NCBI GenBank assembly: GCA_002346545.1 | Contig: DEAA01000047.1 | Span: 1-5,000, forward strand | Reading direction: 5' to 3' | DNA length: 5,000 nucleotides | Source of the DNA: Acidobacteria bacterium UBA2994 | GTDB taxonomy: Bacteria > Acidobacteriota > Vicinamibacteria > Vicinamibacterales > UBA8438 | Part shown: in pieces, positions 1 through 5,000 of the stretch | Position numbering within the stretch: the stretch's first letter is position 1 | Layout of the letters: each line of letters opens with the position of its first letter | Notes under the pieces: generated by a model | The model's database searches: none | What the model was told of the DNA's origin: nothing | What the model saw: only the letters and a program-made list of their open reading frames with translations | Position numbers and translations under genes: made by a program

Positions 1-6
1 CCGCCG

Positions 7-1425
7 TTAACGCCCGACCAACACCGATGCGACTTCCCCCAACTCGCCGTCGATATCCGGGTTCGGCGCCAGGCGCAGTAGATGCGCCATCAACGGGTAG
101 ACGTGGACACTCTCGACTCGGCCCAGCCTCGAGCCGGGGACGATGTCGGGACCAGCCATCAGCAGGATGCCGGCCATGTCCTCGTGTGTTGGGTCGTATC
201 CGTGCATGCCGGCTGGCGGGTCGTCGAGCTCGCGCATTGACAGCATCGCGCCTGATTCGGGTACGACCACTACATCGCCGATACGCGGGTCGAGTCCGTA
301 ACGCAGGGTCTCAGGTACCTCGTCCCGCAAGTACGCCCGGCCCGCCGCGAGGCTCTCATTCAGGTCGTCTCGAATGGCGACCGCCCGTGCCGCCGGGCCA
401 TCGACGAATAGATTCGCCTGAGGCCCGGTCACCACCACCCGGACGCCACTCAAGTCGGCGTGGTCCGTCAGATTAACCACGAGGGCTGGGTCCACCGCGG
501 TCATGCCGTGGTCGGCCACCAAGACCAGTGACACCTGGTCGCCGTGCGGGAGCGCGTCGAGCCCGTTGAGTAACCGTCCCAGCGCTTGATCCACCTGACC
601 CACCGCGTCCTCTACCGCACGGCTGGCCGGTCCGGATCGGTGCCCGGCACCGTCCACGGCCGAAAAGTAGAGCGTGAGCAGGTGCGGTCGAGTTTCGGCA
701 GGCAGTGCCAACCACTCGAGCACCTGGTCGACCCGCTCGCGCTGCGAGCCGCGGTCGCCATAGGGTGTCCAAAAGGTTGGTCGGACACCACCGACGTCGG
801 CTTCGGTCCCCACGAAGAGCATGGCTGCGCTCACCATCCCTTGGGTCTCGCTTGTGACCCAGATCGGCTCGCCTCCATACCAGCTGCCGTCCTCGACGTT
901 CCGCCGGTTGCGATAGTTGTAGTCTTCGCCTCGGATCGGGTCGAAGAAGCGGTTGCCCACCAGTCCGTGCCGCTCCGGATAGAGGCCTGTCGCCACGGTG
1001 TAGTGTGCTGGGAAGGTCAGCGACGGGAAGGGAGGCACGAGGCGTTCGGCTCTGGCGCCGGCAGCCGCTACCCGGTCGAAGTTCGGCGTATCGAATCGGT
1101 CCAGGTAGTCGTGCCGGAACCCGTCGAACGAGATGAGGATGAGATATGGCTTGTCGAGCGTCGCCTCGCTGTTGGTCCCACCCGTTCCGGCCGGAGTGGT
1201 GAATCTTTCGGCGGCTGGCGTTTGTTCGTTTGCAGACGAAGTGGTCTCTTGCGGGCTCGCCTCAAAAGGCGACCCAGCCGGCTCGATACATCCCGGCAGG
1301 GCCAGCGTGACCCCGGCCGCGAGGCACGCGTGGGCAAAACCTATGAAGTTGAACCGAAAAAAGGTGGGGTGAGTGACGGGGATTGAACCCGCAACATCCG
1401 GAGCCACAGTCCGGCGCTCTACCAT
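7..1425 (-). CDS. Ectonucleotide pyrophosphatase/phosphodiesterase family protein, probable lipoprotein
   Basis: This is an alkaline-phosphatase-superfamily enzyme of the nucleotide pyrophosphatase/phosphodiesterase (NPP/ENPP) type. The family hydrolyses phosphodiester or pyrophosphate bonds using two zinc ions and a threonine nucleophile. All expected residues are visible (numbered from the ATG at 1425): D101 in SFDGFRHD, nucleophile T137 in PSLTFPAHYT, the GN pair after ERHGLV, D258 and H262 in SAVDGAGHRSGP, D305-H306 in ADHGMT, and H408 in GMHGYDP. Residues 24-46 look like a lipoprotein signal (basic R24, hydrophobic stretch, LALPGC with C46 as acylation site; proline at -2 is atypical). 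A Ser/Thr/Pro/Gly-rich linker follows to about residue 90, so an envelope location is likely. The first 20 codons coincide with the tRNA-His gene and read like translated tRNA, so the true N-terminus is unresolved. No ATG, GTG or TTG occurs in frame between the tRNA and C46. The family call is secure; the substrate is unknown. Confidence 0.9.
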   Translation of the reverse strand: MVERRTVAPDVAGSIPVTHPTFFRFNFIGFAHACLAAGVTLALPGCIEPAGSPFEASPQETTSSANEQTPAAERFTTPAGTGGTNSEATLDKPYLILISFDGFRHDYLDRFDTPNFDRVAAAGARAERLVPPFPSLTFPAHYTVATGLYPERHGLVGNRFFDPIRGEDYNYRNRRNVEDGSWYGGEPIWVTSETQGMVSAAMLFVGTEADVGGVRPTFWTPYGDRGSQRERVDQVLEWLALPAETRPHLLTLYFSAVDGAGHRSGPASRAVEDAVGQVDQALGRLLNGLDALPHGDQVSLVLVADHGMTAVDPALVVNLTDHADLSGVRVVVTGPQANLFVDGPAARAVAIRDDLNESLAAGRAYLRDEVPETLRYGLDPRIGDVVVVPESGAMLSMRELDDPPAGMHGYDPTHEDMAGILLMAGPDIVPGSRLGRVESVHVYPLMAHLLRLAPNPDIDGELGEVASVLVGR

Positions 1426-1440
1426 TGAGCTACACTCACC
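1365..1440 (-). tRNA. tRNA-His (anticodon GTG)
   Basis: The minus strand folds as a complete cloverleaf. The 7-bp acceptor stem pairs 1439-1433 (GTGAGTG) with 1375-1369 (CACTCAC). The D arm is GCTC/GAGC. The anticodon stem is CCGGA/TCCGG around the loop CTGTGGC, placing anticodon GTG at 1407-1405. The T arm is GCGGG, loop TTCAATC, CCCGT, with one G-U pair. An encoded G at 1440 can pair with discriminator C at 1368, the histidine-specific G-1:C73 identity pair. CCA is encoded at 1367-1365. A run of six T follows on the transcribed strand at 1362-1357. The gene lies directly upstream of the phosphodiesterase on the same strand, so the two may share a transcript. Confidence 0.97.
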
Positions 1441-1483
1441 ACAACACTACAGCGTGAGGCCGTGTTCGTGGGCCGAGCCTCCC

Positions 1484-1512
1484 ATTCTAGCCGGCGGACT
1501 TCACCCCGTCTA
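1484..1512 (-). promoter_or_regulatory. Candidate sigma70-type promoter for tRNA-His
   Basis: On the minus strand, TAGACG (1512-1507, 4 of 6 matches to TTGACA) is followed after exactly 17 bp by TAGAAT (1489-1484, 5 of 6 matches to TATAAT). Transcription would start near 1477, giving a leader of roughly 37 nt before the mature tRNA at 1440. The motif and spacing are seen directly; promoter activity is inferred. Confidence 0.5.
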
Positions 1513-1518
1513 GCCAGT

Positions 1519-1524
1519 TAGAAT
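1519..1524 (+). promoter_or_regulatory. Candidate -10 element for the GAF-SpoIIE phosphatase gene
   Basis: TAGAAT lies on the plus strand and ends eight bases before the second in-frame ATG (1532-1534). A start of transcription at the usual distance would fall on or next to that ATG and produce a leaderless mRNA. No good -35 is visible; the hexamer 17 bp upstream is GGACTT. The element overlaps the first ATG at 1523, so if it is a real promoter, translation must begin at 1532 instead. It mirrors the TAGAAT of the opposite-strand promoter in an 8-bp inverted repeat. Confidence 0.3.
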
Positions 1525-2794
1525 GGCCTGGATGGCCGATTCTGCCCCGCCTGAACCCATCGACGCTTCCACCGACGACGCGCTGCGTGCGGCGCGCGCG
1601 CTGGTCGGTGCCTATCGGCTGTCGGCCGAATCGAACGACGTCGACGTCATCCTGAACGGTGTCCTTGACGCGGTGGCCGAGCTGGTCTCGTACGACGCCG
1701 CTGGCGTGTATGTGCTCGGTCGGTCGAGCAGTCAGGTCAGGCACTGGCGCTGGCGGGGCGAGGCAGGTCCAGCCGTCGGCCGGCGCGACCCGGTCGAAAA
1801 ACGGGGCATCGTGGCCAGCGCGATGACCACGGCGCGGCCGGTGCTGGTCCGCTGTAGGGAAGACGAGCCCGACGCCAGCCGGGGCGCCTTCGAGTCGTGC
1901 CTGGTGGTGCCGGTTATCGGGCTGAGCCATGCGGTGATGGGCGCCATCGAGCTGCGGTCGCTGACGCCGCGCGCCTTTGATGCCCGTGCCGTCGAGCTGG
2001 TCGAGACGCTCGGGACCGTCGTGGCCGGCACCATCGAACGCGCTCGCCTCAAGGAAGAGGTGCGGGACAAGCGGCGCATCGACAGCGAGCTGCTCGTGGC
2101 GCGCCAGGTGATGACCGAACTCATCCCTCGAGACATCCCATCGCTCGAGGGGTTCGACATCGCCGGCGTGAACGAGGCGTCGTTCGAAGTGGGCGGCGAC
2201 TACTACGAGTTCATCCCGCTGCCCGACGGTCGGTGGGGCATTATCATCGCTGACGTGGTCGGGAAGGGCATCGGGGCGGCGCTGCTCGTGTCGGCGATTC
2301 GGGCCTCGCTCTACGCGCTGGTCGGCCGCGAGTTGGCGGCACGCGCCGTGATGCGCCGAGCCAACCGTTTCTTCTACGACTCGGTCAAGGAGGGGCACTA
2401 CGTCACGCTGTTCTACGCCGTGCTCGACGTGCCCTCGCGCCGCATGATCTACGTCAATGCCGGCCATCAGCCACCGATGGTGCTGCGCGACAATGGCGAG
2501 GTTGAGGCGTTGAGCAGCGGCGGCGTGCCGCTCGGCATGTTCTCGGCGCCCCGCTACTTCGAGGGGATCACCTCACTCGACCAAGGTGATGTGATGGCGC
2601 TCTACACCGATGGCATCGTCGAGTCGAGCGACGCCCGCGACGAGTATTACGGTCACGACCGACTCACCACCATCCTCGGCGGTGCCCGCGGCGAGAGTGC
2701 GGAGGAGATCTGTCACCGGGTGATGGAGGATGTTCGCAGTTTCTCGTTCGGCAATCAGGACGACCGGACGCTCCTGGTCCTCAAAGCGATCTAG
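1523..2794 (+). CDS. GAF domain plus SpoIIE-type PP2C serine/threonine phosphatase (RsbU/RsbP-like output)
   Basis: This cytoplasmic signalling phosphatase has three parts. A GAF sensor domain spans about residues 40-172 (LDAVAELVSYDAAGVYVL near its start, ESCLVVPVI in the core). A short charged, probably coiled helix covers about 172-200. A SpoIIE/PP2C catalytic domain covers about 206-423. Metal-binding aspartates are in place: D226 in VGGDYYEF, D244 in IADVVGKG, D363 in YTDGIVES and D413/D414 in NQDDRTLL. VNAGHQPP (H315) is the usual family motif. Known relatives dephosphorylate anti-sigma-factor antagonists in partner-switching cascades. No such antagonist, anti-sigma factor or kinase lies nearby, so the partner is unknown. 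There are no membrane segments. The first ATG (1523) lacks a Shine-Dalgarno sequence, and so does the second at 1532 (M4), which may be the real start of a leaderless message. The gene converges on the DUF3500 gene with a 33-bp gap. Confidence 0.93.
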   Translation: MAWMADSAPPEPIDASTDDALRAARALVGAYRLSAESNDVDVILNGVLDAVAELVSYDAAGVYVLGRSSSQVRHWRWRGEAGPAVGRRDPVEKRGIVASAMTTARPVLVRCREDEPDASRGAFESCLVVPVIGLSHAVMGAIELRSLTPRAFDARAVELVETLGTVVAGTIERARLKEEVRDKRRIDSELLVARQVMTELIPRDIPSLEGFDIAGVNEASFEVGGDYYEFIPLPDGRWGIIIADVVGKGIGAALLVSAIRASLYALVGRELAARAVMRRANRFFYDSVKEGHYVTLFYAVLDVPSRRMIYVNAGHQPPMVLRDNGEVEALSSGGVPLGMFSAPRYFEGITSLDQGDVMALYTDGIVESSDARDEYYGHDRLTTILGGARGESAEEICHRVMEDVRSFSFGNQDDRTLLVLKAI

Positions 2795-2831
2795 GTCAAG
2801 GACGGAAGTTATGGGTCGTCGCTGGACCTAG
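2791..2831. terminator. Possible bidirectional terminator between convergent genes
   Basis: A perfect 7-bp inverted repeat, CTAGGTC (2791-2797) and GACCTAG (2825-2831), encloses a second short stem, GACG (2801-2804) with CGTC (2817-2820). The outer arms contain the stop codon of each converging gene (TAG at 2792-2794 on plus, TAG at 2830-2828 on minus). Only TTT follows on the plus strand and there is no T tract on the minus strand, so this is not a textbook intrinsic terminator. Its position in the 33-bp convergent gap is the main support. Confidence 0.4.
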
Positions 2832-3856
2832 TTTGCGAGCAGCGGCTGGTGGGTGAACGCCTCGTAGTGCTCGGCCAGGAGATCGCGGCCGAAGTCACCC
2901 CGGAAATCGCGCCACACGCTGTGCACGTGATTCGCGTTGCCCTGAGTGTTGTCGTACTCGATCAGGAAGTTCGACCCTTGAATCCGGTAGTAGTGGGCCT
3001 CGCCCCGATTGGGGCTGCCCATCCATCCGAACTTGATGGTGTCGAGACCGGCGGCCCGAACCTCGGCCAGCCTCGCCTCGGCCACCGAAGCGGGCTGAGC
3101 GCTGGCGTACTCTTCCACGATGGCCCAGAGCGCCTCCTGCTGGCGACCGTCGAGGTCGGCGTAGGCCACACCCAGGTCGTCCAGCATGGCGACCTCGCGC
3201 TCGGCCGAGGTCAGAATGTCGCGCGGCGCCTCGTCTGACAGCATCGCCGCCGACCGTTGCTGCGTATTCAGCGACGTCAGCAGCGCGCGCGCCTCGTCTT
3301 CCTCAGTGCCGAGCACTCGCTGTCCTCGCTTTGGACCCTCGCGCACTTCAGCTGGATTGGTGCCGAAGAACTGCGGGGTGGCGGCGACTTCGCCGTTCAC
3401 GATTGTCCAGCTGTGTGACAGGTGATGTCCCTCGTACCGCCAGCCCCAGGTGTTGCCGGACGGGTCGCCGAAGATCATGAAGAAGTAGAGGTCGGGGTCA
3501 CGGATGTCGCGTCCTTCCAGCTCGAACAGAATTTGCTCGAGCTGACGGATCGCTTCCGCTTTGGTGAACCCGGTCTCGCTCAAACCGACCCGTACCAGAT
3601 CGAGTGCCGCCGACCGTTGGGCCGAGGTCATCGCCTTGAGCGGCACTCCTTTGCGTTCCCGCGGGATGAAGTGCCAGTCGAACCGGTCGTCACTGTCGAA
3701 CGCGAAGCGCGCTGCCTGCTCCTGTTCGTCGTTCAAACTGTCCAAAAACTTGATCGCCGCGGCGCCCATCTCGTCGGCGGGATTCGCTGGTTGGGTATAC
3801 GCCAGAGTGCCCAGCAGTACCACGCCGCACGCGATGTTTAGGATGGTTCGTGCCAT
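2828..3856 (-). CDS. Exported DUF3500 family protein
   Basis: I recognise this as a DUF3500 protein, a family of secreted proteins without an established biochemical role. An N-terminal signal peptide is visible (R3, then the hydrophobic stretch ILNIACGVVLLGTLAY, with cleavage probably soon after residue 20), so it should be exported. Conserved family signatures are TWGWRYEGHHLSHSW (residues 136-150), PQFFGTNPAE (161-170), IKFGWMGSP (274-282), HYYRIQGSNFLIEYD (288-302) and NHVHSVWRDFRGDFG (309-323), with HY near 330. The clustered histidines (H144, H145, H148, H310, H312, H330, H336) could bind metal or form a catalytic site, but this is inference. The protein shows an internal duplication (residues about 37-96 and 192-253, plus following strands). 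The ATG at 3856 is preceded by a purine-rich ribosome site and starts directly before the signal peptide. The methyltransferase gene lies 96 bp upstream on the same strand. At 342 residues it appears complete. Confidence 0.88.
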   Translation of the reverse strand: MARTILNIACGVVLLGTLAYTQPANPADEMGAAAIKFLDSLNDEQEQAARFAFDSDDRFDWHFIPRERKGVPLKAMTSAQRSAALDLVRVGLSETGFTKAEAIRQLEQILFELEGRDIRDPDLYFFMIFGDPSGNTWGWRYEGHHLSHSWTIVNGEVAATPQFFGTNPAEVREGPKRGQRVLGTEEDEARALLTSLNTQQRSAAMLSDEAPRDILTSAEREVAMLDDLGVAYADLDGRQQEALWAIVEEYASAQPASVAEARLAEVRAAGLDTIKFGWMGSPNRGEAHYYRIQGSNFLIEYDNTQGNANHVHSVWRDFRGDFGRDLLAEHYEAFTHQPLLAN

Positions 3857-3864
3857 TGCCGCTT

Positions 3865-3869
3865 CCCTC
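3865..3869 (-). promoter_or_regulatory. Ribosome binding site of the DUF3500 gene
   Basis: GAGGG on the minus strand, within TGAGGGAAG, lies 8 nt upstream of the ATG at 3856. It is the clearest Shine-Dalgarno-like sequence in the window and supports this start. The phosphatase and methyltransferase starts lack one at normal spacing. Confidence 0.6.
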
Positions 3870-3876
3870 AGGGATG

Positions 3877-3893
3877 GTCCGCACAGAGCGGAC
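3877..3893. repeat. Small hairpin upstream of the DUF3500 gene
   Basis: GTCCGC and GCGGAC form a perfect 6-bp stem around a 5-nt loop (acaga on plus). It sits in the 96-bp gap between the methyltransferase stop and the DUF3500 start, 7 bp upstream of the ribosome site. There is no T tract. It may be a weak attenuator or terminator for the upstream gene, an operator, or chance. Confidence 0.3.
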
Positions 3894-3952
3894 GTCGAGC
3901 CGGGTGTCTCAGGGTGATTCGAGGCGGAGCGTACCCCCCGAGGTAGGGCGAG

Positions 3953-4786
3953 TCAAGATGTCGCCGACCCGGGGGCGAGCGGCGATTCTGCGATGGCGTA
4001 GAACAGCCAGCCGGCACAGTTCTCTGCCTCCGAAGTGGCCCGGAAATCGGATCGCTTCGCGTGATCCTCAAAGTCCCACAAGATCTCGACGTTGAGGAAC
4101 CCGGCGGCCTCCAGCGCATCCCGGAACTCGGCCGGGGTATAGAGCCGCCAGACATAGCTGAAGGCTTTCTGCCATGTCTTGTTGTTCCGAAACTCGAAGT
4201 GGATGTGGCAGGTGGCCAGGTTGTCGATCGGATTGAATGTGGCCTGTTCCCAGACGTAGCCGAACGTGCCATCCGGGCTCTTGACCTTTCGCCGGTCTGA
4301 CACCGCCTGGCCGGCTTCCCAGCCGCCATACCCATCCAGCATGACGATGCCGCCTGGGTTCAGGCTGCGTCGCACCAGGCGCAGGTAGGACACCAGCGCC
4401 GGGAACGGATAAATCGTGTAGGCCGAGAAGTTGAACGCCTGGACTACGTCGGCGCGCGGCCGGGTCAGTCCCCGGACGTCACGCTGACGCAGGTCGACGC
4501 GTGAGGCGTCGTCCAGTTTCGACAGGTTGTGCTCGCGCGCCCAGCCGAGGGTGGCCTCGTCGAGGTCGATCCCGATGGCCCGATTCTCTTTGTGCTCTTC
4601 GACCCACCGGCATGCCACCGCAGCGGTGCCGCAAAAGTCCTCACGGAGGATACGGGGCGGGACGCCTCGTCGACGGCGATATTGGCGGGTGGCCAGCTCT
4701 ACCTCGAAGCTGGGGTCCTGGACCGCCAGCTGGTAGAGCGTGTGTTTGTCGGCTCCTCGCCGACGCAGGGTGTATTTGTAGGCCAT
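3953..4786 (-). CDS. Class I SAM-dependent methyltransferase
   Basis: A 277-residue soluble cytoplasmic methyltransferase with a Rossmann-type fold. The SAM-binding motif I is the divergent form LREDFCGTAAVACRW (residues 47-61) instead of the usual glycine-rich DxGxGxG. Motif II follows as AIGIDLDEATLGWARE (70-85, with D74 placed to bind the ribose). DLRQRDVRGL (98-107) is the acidic adenine-contact region, and ADVVQAFNFSAYTIYP (112-127) the motif IV region. LNPGGIVMLDGYGG (142-155) is the post-motif strand and turn. RLYTPAEFRDALEAAGF (214-230) is the common C-terminal helix that precedes the last strands. The N-terminal LYQLAVQDP is, from memory, shared by relatives with the EDFCGTA motif. 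The substrate cannot be read from the sequence or its neighbours. ATG at 4786 is the only sensible start, although AGAAGG lies about 15 nt away and no well-spaced ribosome site is seen. The DUF3500 gene follows after 96 bp and may be co-transcribed. Confidence 0.88.
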   Translation of the reverse strand: MAYKYTLRRRGADKHTLYQLAVQDPSFEVELATRQYRRRRGVPPRILREDFCGTAAVACRWVEEHKENRAIGIDLDEATLGWAREHNLSKLDDASRVDLRQRDVRGLTRPRADVVQAFNFSAYTIYPFPALVSYLRLVRRSLNPGGIVMLDGYGGWEAGQAVSDRRKVKSPDGTFGYVWEQATFNPIDNLATCHIHFEFRNNKTWQKAFSYVWRLYTPAEFRDALEAAGFLNVEILWDFEDHAKRSDFRATSEAENCAGWLFYAIAESPLAPGSATS

Positions 4787-4796
4787 GCGGCCTGGA

Positions 4797-4802
4797 ATTC
4801 TA
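4797..4802 (-). promoter_or_regulatory. Candidate -10 element for the methyltransferase gene
   Basis: TAGAAT on the minus strand ends 10 nt before the methyltransferase ATG. Transcription would begin about 3-5 nt before the ATG, giving an almost leaderless message and explaining the lack of a well-spaced ribosome site. The hexamer 17 bp upstream is GGCTAA, a poor -35. The hexamer is identical to the two at 1484-1489 and 1519-1524. Confidence 0.3.
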
Positions 4803-4869
4803 CCTTCTGAAACGCGCCCTTAGCCCGCCACAGTCTACGCCGGGACGCCGGTCGAGGTGTTCTGAGCGG

Positions 4870-4887
4870 GAATGAACAGCGTCATTC
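4870..4887. repeat. Inverted repeat in the divergent gap, possible operator
   Basis: GAATGA and TCATTC form a perfect 6-bp inverted repeat separated by 6 bp (18 bp in all). It lies 84 bp upstream of the methyltransferase ATG and 88 bp upstream of the tRNA on the other side. The size and symmetry suit a dimeric regulator site, but no regulator gene is present and chance occurrence is possible. Confidence 0.25.
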
Positions 4888-4909
4888 GATAGCTTTTCGT
4901 GTCCTTGCT

Positions 4910-4940
4910 GACCCCCTTGAGGACCGTCTGGGAAGGGGTC
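4910..4940. repeat. GC-rich imperfect hairpin upstream of the distal tRNA
   Basis: GACCCCCTT (4910-4918) can pair with AAGGGGTC (4933-4940) over 8 bp with one bulged C, around a 14-nt loop. No T tract follows in either direction, and no plus-strand gene in the window ends upstream of it. It may be structure in the leader of the tRNA transcript, part of a small RNA, or a protein-binding site. Confidence 0.3.
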
Positions 4941-4975
4941 ACGAGTATGAGAAGATGACGAACAGTCCCTGATGT

Positions 4976-5000
4976 GCGCCCGTAGCTCAGTTGGATAGAG
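4976..5000 (+). tRNA. 5' portion of a tRNA gene, probably tRNA-Arg (truncated by the window edge)
   Basis: The sequence begins with the acceptor strand GCGCCCG (4976-4982), the TA linker, D-stem GCTC (4985-4988), D-loop AGTTGGATA and the first three bases of the returning D stem (GAG). This is the standard 5' third of a bacterial tRNA. The 5' half closely resembles many bacterial tRNA-Arg genes. The anticodon lies beyond base 5000, so the amino acid is an inference from resemblance only. Confidence 0.88.

Noticed and set aside
1357..1380. Intrinsic terminator directly after tRNA-His (T6 on the minus strand)
   Set aside because: The T run at 1362-1357 is preceded only by the tRNA's own arms and CCA, not by an independent GC-rich hairpin.
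586..1386. A 266-codon open frame on the plus strand opposite the phosphodiesterase
   Set aside because: No recognisable motif, low-complexity Arg/Gly/Val-rich composition, and it runs into the antisense of the tRNA-His; the opposite strand carries the complete metal site of a known family.
1456..1481. GAGGC/GCCTC inverted repeat in the tRNA-His leader
   Set aside because: Only 5 bp with a 16-nt loop, readily expected by chance in GC-rich DNA.
1487..2467. A 326-codon open frame on the minus strand opposite the phosphatase
   Set aside because: It is rich in His, Arg, Asp and Pro with no domain pattern, as expected of the antisense frame of a GC-rich gene; the plus-strand GAF and PP2C motifs are unambiguous.
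3422..3841. Plus-strand open frames opposite the DUF3500 gene
   Set aside because: They are antisense shadows without domain features or ribosome sites; the minus-strand frame has a signal peptide and family motifs.
1365..5000. Genomic island flanked by two tRNA genes
   Set aside because: No integrase, no repeated copy of the tRNA 3' end as an att site, and no mobile genes lie between them; the codon and base composition look even by eye.

Overview
The window is GC-rich bacterial DNA with no phage, plasmid or insertion-sequence signature. Its gene types are a lipoprotein-like nucleotide pyrophosphatase/phosphodiesterase, a secreted DUF3500 protein, a GAF-SpoIIE phosphatase and a class I methyltransferase. 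This mix would fit an Acidobacteriota-like or other environmental Gram-negative genome. That placement is an inference from gene content, because no taxonomic marker is present.

Layout: (1) 7-1425, minus: alkaline-phosphatase-superfamily phosphodiesterase with a complete metal site. Its N-terminal reading frame runs back into (2) a tRNA-His(GTG) gene at 1365-1440, minus, with encoded G-1 and CCA. (3) 1441-1522: a divergent regulatory gap carrying an 8-bp inverted repeat whose two arms each contain TAGAAT, a -10-like hexamer. (4) 1523-2794, plus: GAF plus SpoIIE-type PP2C serine/threonine phosphatase. (5) 2791-2831: an inverted repeat containing the stop codons of two convergent genes, probably a bidirectional terminator. 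(6) 2828-3856, minus: exported DUF3500 protein with visible internal duplication. (7) 3953-4786, minus: SAM-dependent methyltransferase, 96 bp upstream of the DUF3500 gene and on the same strand. (8) 4787-4975: a divergent gap with two inverted repeats and a third TAGAAT. (9) 4976-5000, plus: the 5' end of a tRNA, probably tRNA-Arg, cut by the window edge.

The genes do not form an obvious pathway. The phosphodiesterase and the DUF3500 protein are predicted to act outside the cytoplasm. The phosphatase is a stress or sigma-factor type signalling output with no partner switch protein beside it. The methyltransferase has no identifiable substrate. I see no clear new multi-gene system. The points most worth a second look are the missing conventional start codon of the phosphodiesterase, the symmetric divergent promoter region with possible leaderless starts, and the two-fold repeat inside the DUF3500 protein.
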